This document shows, one piece after another, positions 52,130-61,929 of a stretch of 64,000 nucleotides of DNA; position 1 is the first letter of the stretch; each line of letters opens with the position of its first letter. Source of the DNA: Clostridia bacterium (lineage in GTDB: Bacteria; Bacillota; Clostridia; UBA1381); contig JAFSXU010000034.1 of NCBI GenBank assembly GCA_017443895.1, forward strand, positions 1 to 64,000, given 5' to 3'. The notes beneath the pieces were generated by a model. It had not been told where the DNA came from. It saw only the letters and a list, made by a program, of their open reading frames with translations, and did not search any database. A program made the position numbers and the translations under genes.

Positions 52130-52852
52130 ATGCAAACGATGGCTATTACTGCTAATGTTAACTACAAAACAGCAGATTTTTTCAAAAAATGCGGAGCGGA
52201 TTTTGGTGTGTCTAACGGCAAGGTTCTAAACAGATTACTTACAGATGTATCAGAAAGTTCTGTTGACGATGCGGTTAGACTGGTAATATGGTATTATGAG
52301 GCTATGACAACAAATAATACAAAAGACGAAAAAATTGAAACGCTCTCTATATTCACAGTGCTTTGTATCTCACTTGTTGATAAAATCCCGCCCGACCTTT
52401 CCCTGCATATAGATTTTCACAAAAATACAAATTCAAAAAGCAGAGAGCGTAATATTCTTAAATTTACGATAGACGCTTATACAGCAAATATTTTGAATAA
52501 AATAATGTCTGACTTCAGTTTAAATGAAAGTGGTGCAATTGAAAAAGCAGTTTCTGATTTCCTTAATTGCAACAATAAAATAAAACCATACAAGCTTGTA
52601 AACTACATGATTGTCGCAGCACAAAATCTTATATCTCCACAAACTCAAATGACTGTTATGATCACTGCAAGTACCTGTATTGATATTATCTGTGAATTAT
52701 CCGGCAAAAGCAAAGAAACCGTTATTGGGCTTATAGCCGATATGAAAGATTTTGCCTCACACAACAAGGATATATCAGACAATATAAATATTTTAAAAAA
52801 TACCGGATTTTATAAAGAGAAACTGCAAAATCAGTCTACCGCTATATACTAA
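52130..52852 (+). CDS. Protein with three apparent ribbon-helix-helix modules, unknown function
   Basis: A 240-residue protein I do not recognise. Three segments share the strand-helix-helix pattern in the same register: AITANVNYKTADFFKKCG with SNGKVLNRLL (about 5-37), LKFTIDAYTANILNKIMS with ESGAIEKAVSDFL (about 113-148), and TVMITASTCIDIICELSG with KETVIGLIADM (about 182-212). Helical linkers join them. Ribbon-helix-helix proteins bind DNA, but three per chain is unusual. The ATG at 52130 has GGAGGG seven bases upstream. The gene is expressed through a terminator-controlled leader. Confidence 0.7.
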   Translation: MQTMAITANVNYKTADFFKKCGADFGVSNGKVLNRLLTDVSESSVDDAVRLVIWYYEAMTTNNTKDEKIETLSIFTVLCISLVDKIPPDLSLHIDFHKNTNSKSRERNILKFTIDAYTANILNKIMSDFSLNESGAIEKAVSDFLNCNNKIKPYKLVNYMIVAAQNLISPQTQMTVMITASTCIDIICELSGKSKETVIGLIADMKDFASHNKDISDNINILKNTGFYKEKLQNQSTAIY

Positions 52853-52946
52853 TTTAAATGAAAATCCGTATCAGTCGCCATGTGATCTTTGCAACAAAGA
52901 ACAACACCTGTGTTAGTTTATTTTTGATGCAGAACGGATAAAAAAC

Positions 52947-52985
52947 ACCCTCGATAGTACTAAGGTACATCGAGGGTATTTTTTA
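52947..52985. terminator. Terminator after the triple-RHH gene and after the LTA-synthase gene
   Basis: ACCCTCGAT plus GTAC pairs with GTAC plus ATCGAGGGT (one bulged A). ATTTTTT follows on the plus strand. It serves convergent genes. Confidence 0.8.
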
Positions 52986-53026
52986 TTCGTAATGTAAATG
53001 ATCTGCGCAAAAAGAAACAACACAGT

Positions 53027-54982
53027 TTACGGAGTTTCGTCTTTGCCTGCCTTATGCGTAAGCATAAAATATTCAAGCGCCTGATATTTTTTAAGTGCTT
53101 CTGATGCATCGACATTATTTGCTTTCCACTCACCGTTTGCATCATAATGTCCCTGGGCGTTTATGCAAGGTATATCGTCTTTTACGGTATCATGGAACAT
53201 ATTTATCTTACTCTTTGGCAACTTTGCGCTCTCAAGCACATAATCGGACAGGTAGTTAAGGCTTGTATTAACATCGCTCTTTGACTCCTGTTCATAGTTT
53301 GTCCAGATAATAAACGGAATTTTATACCTGTTTAAAATCTGCTCACCGCTTAACTCGTCAAGCGATGCGCCGTAAAGCTCTTCATAAAAATCAAGCTCCA
53401 CGCCCGGCTGATGGTCGCCAAACATTACAATAACGGTAGGCTCTTTATAATTCTTAAAATAGTCGATAAGTATTTCAAGAGCCTTGTCACTGCGTCTTAT
53501 AAGCGACAAATACTGCTCCGTCTGCGGATATGAACCGCGCATATTTGTAATCCTTACATCATTGTCAAAGTCATAACCGCCATAAGTATAACCGCCATGA
53601 TTTTGCATTGTTACATTGAACAGGAACAATCTCTCGTCATCCTTTTTTGTTTCAAACTGGTTAATAAGAGCGCTGTATGAGGTATTATCGCTCATATATG
53701 AGCGCATATACTCAAACTGATTTGCGTCCTGGTACTTATCCATATTATCAATACTGATAAATTTATCAAACCCCAACAGCGGATAGACTGTATTTCTGTT
53801 CCAGCACCTTGCATAGTACGGGTGGAGCGCAATAGTCGTATACCCCAATGAATTCATATACTCGGGCAGGAAATATGTGCCCTTTTTATTTATGTATTGG
53901 AGATACGGTGTACCGCCCATAGGCAAAAGTCCCATACTAAGACCCGATAAAAATTCAAACTCACTGTTACAGGTGTATCCGCCAAACGGCGATACTATAA
54001 GATTACCTCGCACAGTATTCTTTTCCAAGCTCATAAAGAATTTATTATACGGAATATTGGTTTTAAAATCTCCGACAACCTTTAAATCGGCATAGCTCTC
54101 GTTCATAATTACTATGATATTGGGCTTTTCCTCGGGTAGGGGCTCTTCTTCCATGCCGTTTAGCATTTGGAGGATTTGCTTATCATTATACCCCTGCGGT
54201 TTCTCAAGCGTCATTTTACAGCAGTTTATGAAAAAGCTATATGCAGTACCGTGAGTATTGTTTGCATGGTACTGGTCAAAAACATCCATGCTGATATTTT
54301 TGAAATTAACTGCTGAAAATACCGTAACCACAATACCCAAAAATACAGCCCCAGCACATCTGTTTATAATTGCGCTTCTTCTATATTTAAGCTTTATCGG
54401 AAATGACCAAACCATAACGATAGCAAAAACCGTCATTACTGTCGCCGAGACAAGCTCCCAGCTTGGCGTAAACTCATAGTTTCCCACAACCTTTGCGGCA
54501 GTTCCCACCGCTAAAATATCGGTAGGAACAAACGGTGTGCCACGCAGATTATTTAACACATAGCTTGTTGCATTAAACAGCACGCCGAGCACTATTGCAA
54601 GTGTTGCACTTACAGACAAATTGTTTGTAATAATGAAAAACACAACAATCGGTATAAAATACAGCAACACATTTATCATATATATCGCAAACGCGTATTC
54701 CGAATCGCCTGCCATAAGCATGGACAACTGCATCATTATAAACGGCACTGCCACTATTGCACATATGCCGAGCGCATTATACATACCTTTTAACAGCAAG
54801 CGCCTGTCTATCATTAAAAGCACAAGTACGCCGATTGCATATACATATAATATCCTGTATTGGAACTCCTCGAAATTCATTCCCAAGCCGAACAGCACCC
54901 TGCTTTTATTTATGAAAATCAGCATTGCCACCATCAGCACAACACCGATCACTGTTTTTACAACATTAGATACCCTTATCAT
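53027..54982 (-). CDS. LTA synthase-family protein (sulfatase-like phosphoglycerol transferase)
   Basis: A 651-residue membrane enzyme. Five membrane helices cover about 1-220 and a sulfatase-type extracellular domain covers about 290-600. Motifs are NIIVIMNESYADLK (metal Glu), PFGGYTCNSEFEFLSG (catalytic Thr) and VIMFGDHQPGVELDF (metal Asp-His). Members polymerise glycerol phosphate on lipid anchors or modify surface polymers. The ATG follows a GGTG-containing RBS, 21 bases after the THUMP methyltransferase gene. Confidence 0.88.
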   Translation of the reverse strand: MIRVSNVVKTVIGVVLMVAMLIFINKSRVLFGLGMNFEEFQYRILYVYAIGVLVLLMIDRRLLLKGMYNALGICAIVAVPFIMMQLSMLMAGDSEYAFAIYMINVLLYFIPIVVFFIITNNLSVSATLAIVLGVLFNATSYVLNNLRGTPFVPTDILAVGTAAKVVGNYEFTPSWELVSATVMTVFAIVMVWSFPIKLKYRRSAIINRCAGAVFLGIVVTVFSAVNFKNISMDVFDQYHANNTHGTAYSFFINCCKMTLEKPQGYNDKQILQMLNGMEEEPLPEEKPNIIVIMNESYADLKVVGDFKTNIPYNKFFMSLEKNTVRGNLIVSPFGGYTCNSEFEFLSGLSMGLLPMGGTPYLQYINKKGTYFLPEYMNSLGYTTIALHPYYARCWNRNTVYPLLGFDKFISIDNMDKYQDANQFEYMRSYMSDNTSYSALINQFETKKDDERLFLFNVTMQNHGGYTYGGYDFDNDVRITNMRGSYPQTEQYLSLIRRSDKALEILIDYFKNYKEPTVIVMFGDHQPGVELDFYEELYGASLDELSGEQILNRYKIPFIIWTNYEQESKSDVNTSLNYLSDYVLESAKLPKSKINMFHDTVKDDIPCINAQGHYDANGEWKANNVDASEALKKYQALEYFMLTHKAGKDETP

Positions 54983-55002
54983 TTACCCCAAAACACCTTA
55001 TC

Positions 55003-56139
55003 CTATTTTTTTTGCGGTTTAGCTCCGAAATACTGATAAATATTACACTTTATCATTCCGTTATAAACCTTACGCCTTTTACTGGCACGCTTACCAAAGC
55101 ACTCCTCAAAATTGCCGTCAGGTGCTAAAATATAGCATGACCAGTCCTTTAATTTTGAGTACATCCTCCCAACCTGTCCATAGAGTATTTCACATTCTTC
55201 CTTATCGCCCAATCTCTCGCCGTAAGGTGGGTTTGTGATTATCGTGCCGTATGGAAGGTCGGATTTGAAATTTATCGCATTTTTAACGGTCGGAACTATT
55301 ATCTTATCCAAGCCTGCATTTTTAATATTCGCCTCGGCTATCATAACCGTATCAGAGTCAATATCTGACGCATAAATCTGAAGAGGTAAATCCCTTACAC
55401 TGTCCTTTGCCTCGTCTATTGCACTCTTTTTAATACTGCTGTCAAACTGTTCAAAATCTTCATATGCAAAGCTCCGCCTAAGCCCCGGAGCAATATTCTT
55501 TTTAAACATTGCCGCCTCAATCGGAATTGTACCGCTTCCGCAAAACGGATCGCACAATGGATATTCAAATTTCCAATAACTCATCATAACCATTGCAGAG
55601 GCTATAGTTTCTCTTAGCGGTGCAAGGTTTGATTTCGGTCTGTAACCGCGCTTATGTAACGGCTCACCCGATGTATCTATCATAAGCGTTGCCCTGTCCT
55701 TCATAAGCGAAAATTGAATTTGATATGCCGCTCCTGTTTCTTCAAACCAGCTTACCCCGTATTTTTGAGTTAATCTGTCTGCAACAGCCTTTTTTATTAT
55801 CGCCTGACAGTCCCTCTCACTATGGAGCTTTGATTTTAATGTGTGTCCTTTTACGGGAAATGCGCTGTTTTTTGTAATCCACATCTCCCACGGCAAGCTT
55901 TTTGTGCCCTCAAACAGTTCATCATATGTTTTGGCATCAAACTCGCCAAGCTTTATAAACACACGCTCACCTGTTCTTATCCACATATTAGCCCTTGCAA
56001 CCGCATTTATATCGCCCACAAAGGTTACTCTGCCGTCCTCTGTCTTTACATCATCATAGCCTAACCGTTTTATTTCACGAGCGGTAAACGCTTCAACTCC
56101 CAACAGCGTGGTTATGACAATTTCAAATTTTTCATTCAT
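55003..56139 (-). CDS. THUMP-domain 23S rRNA methyltransferase (RlmL N-terminal type)
   Basis: A 378-residue protein. A THUMP RNA-binding domain occupies about 50-155, followed by a class I methyltransferase fold with DPFCGSGTIPIEAA (SAM motif) and ITNPPYGERLG (NPPY catalytic motif for N2-guanine). The family methylates G2445 of 23S rRNA. The start overlaps the rnr stop by one base. Common order after rnr. Confidence 0.92.
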   Translation of the reverse strand: MNEKFEIVITTLLGVEAFTAREIKRLGYDDVKTEDGRVTFVGDINAVARANMWIRTGERVFIKLGEFDAKTYDELFEGTKSLPWEMWITKNSAFPVKGHTLKSKLHSERDCQAIIKKAVADRLTQKYGVSWFEETGAAYQIQFSLMKDRATLMIDTSGEPLHKRGYRPKSNLAPLRETIASAMVMMSYWKFEYPLCDPFCGSGTIPIEAAMFKKNIAPGLRRSFAYEDFEQFDSSIKKSAIDEAKDSVRDLPLQIYASDIDSDTVMIAEANIKNAGLDKIIVPTVKNAINFKSDLPYGTIITNPPYGERLGDKEECEILYGQVGRMYSKLKDWSCYILAPDGNFEECFGKRASKRRKVYNGMIKCNIYQYFGAKPQKK

Positions 56140-58376
56140 TATTTTTTGTGCTTTCTTCTTTTCTTCTTAATACTTTTACTGCGCTTGGTCTTTACAAGCT
56201 TAAATGTCTGCTTTGCCTCAAACTTCTTAAACATTTTCTTGTCCGCATCTTTTTTAAGAACAAAATCAATCTGTCTGAGCATTATATCCGACCGCATAAG
56301 CGTAACCTTTACACGGTCGCCAACCTGATAAACCTTTTTCTTGCGCTGTCCTATAAGGCTTCTTGATGTTTCATCATACTCATAGTAATCGTCCATTATG
56401 TTCTCGACACGGATTAGTCCCTCTACGCTGTTATCAAGCGCCACAAACATTCCAAAGCCTGTTACCGCTATTATGACCGCATCAAAGCTGTCACCTACCG
56501 CATCTGACATATATGCTGCCTTCATAAGATCCTCAACCTCTCGCTCGGCAGTCTCCGCCTTTGTTTCCATAAGGCTTGTATGCTGTGCCGCTTCATCACA
56601 AAAGGCGCTGTATTTTGATACATCCTTTGTTTGTGAATGGATATATGCCTTTAAGACTCTGTGCACTGCAAGGTCTGCATATCTGCGAATTGGTGATGTA
56701 TAGTGGCAATAATATCTTGCCGCCAGTCCGAAATGACCTAAGTTTTTGCTTCTGTATTCTGCCTTCATAAGCGATCTTAGCATTACGGATGCAACCATCT
56801 GCTCCTCAGGCGTGCCCTTTACATCGTCTAAGATTTTTTGCAACGCTTTTGGGTGTACGGGATTGTCCTTGTCAAACTTACCCTTTATCAAAAGCCCGAA
56901 ATGGCTTATAAATTCATTAAATTCAGTAATCTTTTCAACCGTCGGCGCCTCGTGTACTCTATACACAAACGGCAACTGTGTCCAGTATGCAAACTCCGCA
57001 ACCGTCTCGTTTGCAACAAGCATAAATTCCTCAATCATTTTATGAGAAATTCCTCGCTCCAAATAATAAATATCTGTCGGCTCGCCCGATTTATCTACCA
57101 CAATCTCCGTTTCGGGGAAATCAAACTGAATTGCCCCCCGCTTCTCACGCTTTTTATGAAGTATCCCTGCAAGATCCTCCATAATCTTCAGCGTTGAGAG
57201 CAAATGCCCATACTTTTGGGTGAGCTTTTCATCACCGTCAAATATATCGTTTACATCCTCGTATGTCATTCGCTCCTTTGAACGGATAACGGTTTCTTTA
57301 ATATCGTGGTCGACAACATTACCCAAAGCATCTATTTCCATAAACACGGACAATGTAAGCCTGTCCACTTTCGGATTTAAGCTGCAAATGCCGTTTGAAA
57401 GCCGTTTTGGGAGCATTGGTATAACTCTGTCTGCAAGGTATACCGATGTGCCTCGCTCAAACGCCTCCTTATCAATCTCACTGCCCTCTTTTACATAATG
57501 CGTAACATCTGCTATATGAACGCCTAAATAATAGTTTCCGTTAGGCAAAATCTTTAACGATACTGCATCGTCAAAATCACGGGCATCAATTCCGTCAATG
57601 GTAAATATAAGCTCGTCCCTTAAATCTACCCTGCCCTTTATATCTTTTTGAGATACACTATCCTCTATTTGCTCCGCCTCAAGGGTAGTTGACAGGTGGA
57701 ACTCACTTCTTATTCCGTTTTCAATTATTATTCCCTCAACACAGCTTTTTACCGAGTCCTTATCGCCTAAAATATCTATAACCTTACCGTAAATTTTACC
57801 GTTGCTGGTATATTCGGTTATCTCCACGCAGACACGGTTACCTATGCTTGCATTATTTATATTTTCGGGAGCTATCCTTATTTTTGAATATATCTGCAGA
57901 TTATCAGGCTTTATACGGTATGTTCCGTCCTTTTCCTTGACAATAACGCCGACAAGTATTTTGTTTCTTCTCTCAAGTATCTTTACAATATGTCCCTCGG
58001 GGCGCTTGTTGTCCTTACCCATACTGTCAATCTTTACAAGGACTCTGTCGCCGTCAATGGCATATCCTAACTTGTCACCACCGATAAACACATCAGGTAT
58101 ATCTGAATTTTCATCATCGCTTTTTACAAAGCCAAAATAGCCCTTTGCATTACAGTTTAAAATGCCTGTTATCGTCCGCGATTCGCCCTCGACGCTTACA
58201 TATCTGCCCTTTTTGGTAAGATAAATCTTACCCTCGTCACAGAGTGTATCAAGAATTTCAAAAAGCTCGGCATCCTCAACCTTTGGCACATCCAACACCA
58301 TCATCAGCTCGCCAAATTTCAAAGGCATATAGTCTTTTGACTGCATATATTTTAAAATTCGTTCTTTTCTGTCCAT
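56139..58376 (-). CDS. rnr: Ribonuclease R
   Basis: A 745-residue exoribonuclease. Order of domains: N-terminal winged-helix, cold-shock domains (about 65-215), RNB catalytic domain (IDGIDARDFDDAVSLK, four Asp cluster) and S1 domain (about 630-715). A Lys-rich tail (KTKRSKSIKKKRRKHKK) ends the protein. It degrades structured RNA from the 3' end. RBS GGAGAG precedes ATG. First gene of a three-gene operon with the THUMP methyltransferase and the LTA-synthase-like gene. Confidence 0.96.
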   Translation of the reverse strand: MDRKERILKYMQSKDYMPLKFGELMMVLDVPKVEDAELFEILDTLCDEGKIYLTKKGRYVSVEGESRTITGILNCNAKGYFGFVKSDDENSDIPDVFIGGDKLGYAIDGDRVLVKIDSMGKDNKRPEGHIVKILERRNKILVGVIVKEKDGTYRIKPDNLQIYSKIRIAPENINNASIGNRVCVEITEYTSNGKIYGKVIDILGDKDSVKSCVEGIIIENGIRSEFHLSTTLEAEQIEDSVSQKDIKGRVDLRDELIFTIDGIDARDFDDAVSLKILPNGNYYLGVHIADVTHYVKEGSEIDKEAFERGTSVYLADRVIPMLPKRLSNGICSLNPKVDRLTLSVFMEIDALGNVVDHDIKETVIRSKERMTYEDVNDIFDGDEKLTQKYGHLLSTLKIMEDLAGILHKKREKRGAIQFDFPETEIVVDKSGEPTDIYYLERGISHKMIEEFMLVANETVAEFAYWTQLPFVYRVHEAPTVEKITEFNEFISHFGLLIKGKFDKDNPVHPKALQKILDDVKGTPEEQMVASVMLRSLMKAEYRSKNLGHFGLAARYYCHYTSPIRRYADLAVHRVLKAYIHSQTKDVSKYSAFCDEAAQHTSLMETKAETAEREVEDLMKAAYMSDAVGDSFDAVIIAVTGFGMFVALDNSVEGLIRVENIMDDYYEYDETSRSLIGQRKKKVYQVGDRVKVTLMRSDIMLRQIDFVLKKDADKKMFKKFEAKQTFKLVKTKRSKSIKKKRRKHKK

Positions 58377-58639
58377 CTAACTCTCCTACCATAACGATGT
58401 TTAAAAATATCCTCTCCGATTACGGTTTACAAGTAATATTTTACTGCTTTTTCTGATATATTATTCTAAAGCCTTTTATCTCAAATATACGGTAACGGTG
58501 CATTAAAATGAATTTATCACATCATACACCATTATAATTATAGCATATCATATCTTTTCTTGCAAGCTATATTTAGCTTTTTGTTCTGCTTTGCCGTGTT
58601 TGAATTTGTGCCTGCCTGCGTCAAAGCTTCCTTAAACCA
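58377..58639. other. A/T-rich intergenic region before rnr
   Basis: No gene, RNA or repeat is seen here. The sequence is about 70 percent A/T. The rnr promoter must lie within it, but no single -35/-10 pair stands out. Confidence 0.5.
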
Positions 58640-58685
58640 AATTAAGGAGCTGTATGCATTTTAAAACACACACAGCTCCTTAATT
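58640..58685 (-). terminator. Hairpin after the AAA ATPase gene
   Basis: AATTAAGGAGCTGT and ACAGCTCCTTAATT form a 14-bp perfect stem with an 18-base loop. The flank has no strong T-run, so a role as terminator or RNA-stability element is not certain. The stem also carries a ribosome-binding-like AAGGAG. Confidence 0.6.
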
Positions 58686-58724
58686 ATTTGTCATTATTCT
58701 CTGATTTATCAAAGCGCCCACTGA

Positions 58725-60101
58725 TTATTCAAGTATACATGAGTATTTTTCATTATCATCCGAATGTCCTAAATCCCCCTTAACCTCGGGTAAAGCAGCA
58801 ACATCAACAGCCTCCTCCTGTTCCTTATTCGTTTGGGCCTCATCGTCGCCTGGTATAATCAGCTCCTTATACCAACCGCAAATTTCACGGTTTGGTATTC
58901 TCAATGAATATATATTTCCATCCGAATTGCTTTGATTGCTTGCTATTGTAAGATAGCCTATATAATACATAAATGTATATACCGCCGCAATATCATTTCC
59001 CGTGTCTTTAAAGGATATACTGTCATAAATTTTGCTTTTTACCTCTTCACCCTTGATTAAATTCATTACGGGCTGCTTCATATCAACACCCATACTTGTC
59101 AGTAAGGCACTCACAAACTCATTATAGCTCATATCCCTCCACTGCTGTTTGGGTGGTTTATTGCCATCAAGCCTCCATTGCTTAATCTGATGTAAAACGC
59201 TCCACGGACTGCATAAGCTACTTTCTCCGAATTGGTATCCGCCGTACCATTCAAAAATTTCGTCCTGTTTGCCGTCAAGGTCATAATACCTTGTTAAGGC
59301 TTCTATTTCCTTTTCGGTAAACCCAAAATATTCAGAATACGCATTGGAGCGGATTGAGTTTATCTCAATATTGTTTATTGCCGAGAATATACTCTCATTA
59401 AGAATATGCAGTGATCCCGTTATTACGGAAAATTGCAGGGACGGGTTTGTTTTTAAGGCAGATTCAAGCATGGTCCTGATAAAGGCTACCATTTCGTTAT
59501 AGTAACCCTCAAGCCATGCGTCCTCTATCGGCATATCATACTCGTCAATGAAAATCACTGTATTTTGTCCGTAATACTTTGAAAGTGCCATACTGAGCTT
59601 TTTAAGCGCAGTACCAAAAAGCAGTTCATCGCCTTTTTCACATTCCAAAATACGCCTGTAATCCTTTTTTTCGGTTTCTGTAAGCCTGTCACTTTCAAGG
59701 ACATAGCTGAATTTTATAAATTGCTCCCGTATCTCCATGCAAATACTATGCAAAGCACGGCTATAGCTACCCTGCTTTGCACTTTTCATTGACAAAGAAA
59801 TAACCGGAAATGCATTTCTGTACTGCTTAACTTCATTTTCGTAACGCATTATCTCCATGCCGTTAAACAAATATGAGTTTTCACGCTCATTTATATCGAA
59901 GAAATACCTTAGCATACTGAAATTCAAGGTCTTTCCAAACCGCCTCGGTCTTGTGATAAGATTATTGTGACCGCCGTATTGTAAAAGGTCATATATGAGC
60001 ATGGTCTTATCCACATAGTAAAATCCGCCGTCAATCAGTAATTTAAAATCCTCGTAGCCTATCGGCACCTTTTTGCACTTACTTCTGCCAAAGCCAAGCA
60101 T
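58725..60101 (-). CDS. AAA-ATPase-like protein lacking the C-terminal nuclease domain
   Basis: A 458-residue member of the AAA-ATPase_like/DUF1703-type family. It opens KVPIGYEDFKLLIDGGFYYVDKT. The P-loop is RPRRFGKT (about 53-60) and Walker B is VIFIDEYDMPIEDA. The full family form carries a C-terminal PD-(D/E)XK domain. Here the protein ends shortly after the IPNREICGWYKELI segment in an acidic tail (EEAVDVAALPEVKGDLGHSD). ATG 60099-60101 has GAGGTG seven bases upstream. The role is unknown. Such genes are often multi-copy and mobile-like in gut bacteria. Confidence 0.8.
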   Translation of the reverse strand: MLGFGRSKCKKVPIGYEDFKLLIDGGFYYVDKTMLIYDLLQYGGHNNLITRPRRFGKTLNFSMLRYFFDINERENSYLFNGMEIMRYENEVKQYRNAFPVISLSMKSAKQGSYSRALHSICMEIREQFIKFSYVLESDRLTETEKKDYRRILECEKGDELLFGTALKKLSMALSKYYGQNTVIFIDEYDMPIEDAWLEGYYNEMVAFIRTMLESALKTNPSLQFSVITGSLHILNESIFSAINNIEINSIRSNAYSEYFGFTEKEIEALTRYYDLDGKQDEIFEWYGGYQFGESSLCSPWSVLHQIKQWRLDGNKPPKQQWRDMSYNEFVSALLTSMGVDMKQPVMNLIKGEEVKSKIYDSISFKDTGNDIAAVYTFMYYIGYLTIASNQSNSDGNIYSLRIPNREICGWYKELIIPGDDEAQTNKEQEEAVDVAALPEVKGDLGHSDDNEKYSCILE

Positions 60102-60144
60102 CACATATCACCTCACATTTCGTATAATTTTTAAGATAACTAAT

Positions 60145-61929
60145 TTATTTCATTCGCCTGAATGCACGGCGTATAAGAGCTCTTATATCGTATATCTCAT
60201 CATCGGTTGAATTTGCAAACGCAACCGAGCATTTGATACGCACCTCAACATGCTTTTCGTTATATTCCTTAATATTCTTGCTAAGCTGTTCAATAAACAA
60301 TTCAGCCTTTGATACTGCACATTGCTCAAATATACCGATAAACTGACCCACGCCGTTATAGCCCATAAAGCCGTAATGCTTTGATGCAAATTTGATAATC
60401 CGTCCAAAATCGGATAAGAGCATATCACCTGCAGAATGTCCAACCTTTTCATTGAGCTCATTAAGGGTCTTTAGCTTAATGACAATGCATGTACATTCCT
60501 CGTCAAGCACCTTCTCGGCAAGTGTGTCAATATACATATCACACATCTGACGGTTAGGAAGCTTTGTTTTCTTATCGGTATAGAGAATATACTGAACAAA
60601 ATCAGATATTCTGCCGACAACAACCGCGCCTGCACAGCCTATGAACAAGAACAGTACCAACGACAGGGCAAGATAAAGCTTTGTATTAACCGCCTGTGTG
60701 GTTACGATAGAATTTAAGACCTTTAAGTAATTGGCGCCTATGTACTCATTCAGCTCCGTAGCCGTATCCCTTACCAAAAGATACTCATCGTTGAGCTTTG
60801 CAACAAGCTCATCTATATCCTTATCAATATCGTCGCTTAATACAACATTCTTTGGATTATTTTCAAATACTGACCTGATATATTCATAGTGTTGCTTATC
60901 AATTTCGTTAAGCTTTATAGCCTGATTTATTGACACATACTCCTGAATAAGGTCATCATAAGTGGTTGTAACATCAATTGATTCGTCACGGAAATTCTCC
61001 TCAACATCCTGTATTATCATTGAGCCGTCGCTCTCATTTGATGTGTCTTGATTTGCCTTTAAAGTGCTGTTGATGCCTTTTTCACTGTAGTTATTTATCA
61101 ACGACAAAAGCTTATCTGATTTTTCCTGATTATTGGCTATATCAATATTTATCCTGTCAATGCTTTCCTTGTTCTTTTTAAGCAGTACCTCATTGTCCTT
61201 GGTATATTTTCCTTCAAGAATGCTTGCATAAAGTCCCGGCACATCATTATTATTTATATGATTATAAATATTTTCAAGATCGGTAAAGGTATAGCCCGTT
61301 GCAGATGCTCTGAAATCAGGATACATACTTCTCTTAGTAGTAAGATAATTGTATATCTCTGTAACCGAATCCTCAATTATATCGGCACTGTCTATATAAT
61401 CATAGTCGTTTGACTTGATATTTGCAGCATTATTCGGCAAAATCAGCTGGTCAACATACCTCTCACTGTAAAATCTATAGTAATTCTTTAAAACTGCGTC
61501 AAGTACATAACGAGCATAGCTCATTGACTTATCATTGTCAACCGAATAAGTTATTTTATAGTCGGTCGGGAAATAATTATATTCATCCCCCTTGTCTATG
61601 GCGGTTTGCTTTTTCATTTCCTCTTCTTCGGAAATAATAGGCTCCACCTTAAATCTTGAACGGATTTCATCAACCGTACAGTCAAGTCCAAGATCCTCAA
61701 TCGCTCCCGATATAACGGTAGTTGAATATATTTCAGACACATCAAGCTTCGATCCGTTTGGTGTCAAGCCCTCGTCTATAGCATCATTTGCATAGCGTAT
61801 TGCAGTTACCGCCGTATATGTCTGGTTTGTGCTTGCATAGTAATAAACGCCCAAAGCTCCAACCAATGCAATTATAAAAATCAGGAGTTTGCCTTTTGCA
61901 AGGTATCTAAGTATTTGGAATTCTCTCAA
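60145..61929 (-). CDS. Wzz-like membrane protein fused to a degenerate GGDEF domain
   Basis: A 594-residue protein. Membrane helix 1 is at about 13-33. An extracytoplasmic coiled-coil domain with the Wzz-type start (GLTPNGSKLDVSEIYSTTVI) follows to about 410. Membrane helix 2 is at about 418-440. A cytoplasmic GGDEF-type domain runs 450-594 (DKKTKLPNRQ, VGHSAGDMLL). The signature GGDEF reads GVGQF, and the metal-binding Asp of motif DxDxFK is replaced by Lys, so diguanylate cyclase activity is not expected. It may sense nucleotide. Start is TTG behind GGAGGTGG, overlapping the gene before it by four bases. Confidence 0.75.
   Translation of the reverse strand: MREFQILRYLAKGKLLIFIIALVGALGVYYYASTNQTYTAVTAIRYANDAIDEGLTPNGSKLDVSEIYSTTVISGAIEDLGLDCTVDEIRSRFKVEPIISEEEEMKKQTAIDKGDEYNYFPTDYKITYSVDNDKSMSYARYVLDAVLKNYYRFYSERYVDQLILPNNAANIKSNDYDYIDSADIIEDSVTEIYNYLTTKRSMYPDFRASATGYTFTDLENIYNHINNNDVPGLYASILEGKYTKDNEVLLKKNKESIDRINIDIANNQEKSDKLLSLINNYSEKGINSTLKANQDTSNESDGSMIIQDVEENFRDESIDVTTTYDDLIQEYVSINQAIKLNEIDKQHYEYIRSVFENNPKNVVLSDDIDKDIDELVAKLNDEYLLVRDTATELNEYIGANYLKVLNSIVTTQAVNTKLYLALSLVLFLFIGCAGAVVVGRISDFVQYILYTDKKTKLPNRQMCDMYIDTLAEKVLDEECTCIVIKLKTLNELNEKVGHSAGDMLLSDFGRIIKFASKHYGFMGYNGVGQFIGIFEQCAVSKAELFIEQLSKNIKEYNEKHVEVRIKCSVAFANSTDDEIYDIRALIRRAFRRMK

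Noticed and set aside
60145-61929. Active diguanylate cyclase
   Set aside because: GGDEF is replaced by GVGQF and the metal-binding Asp is missing.
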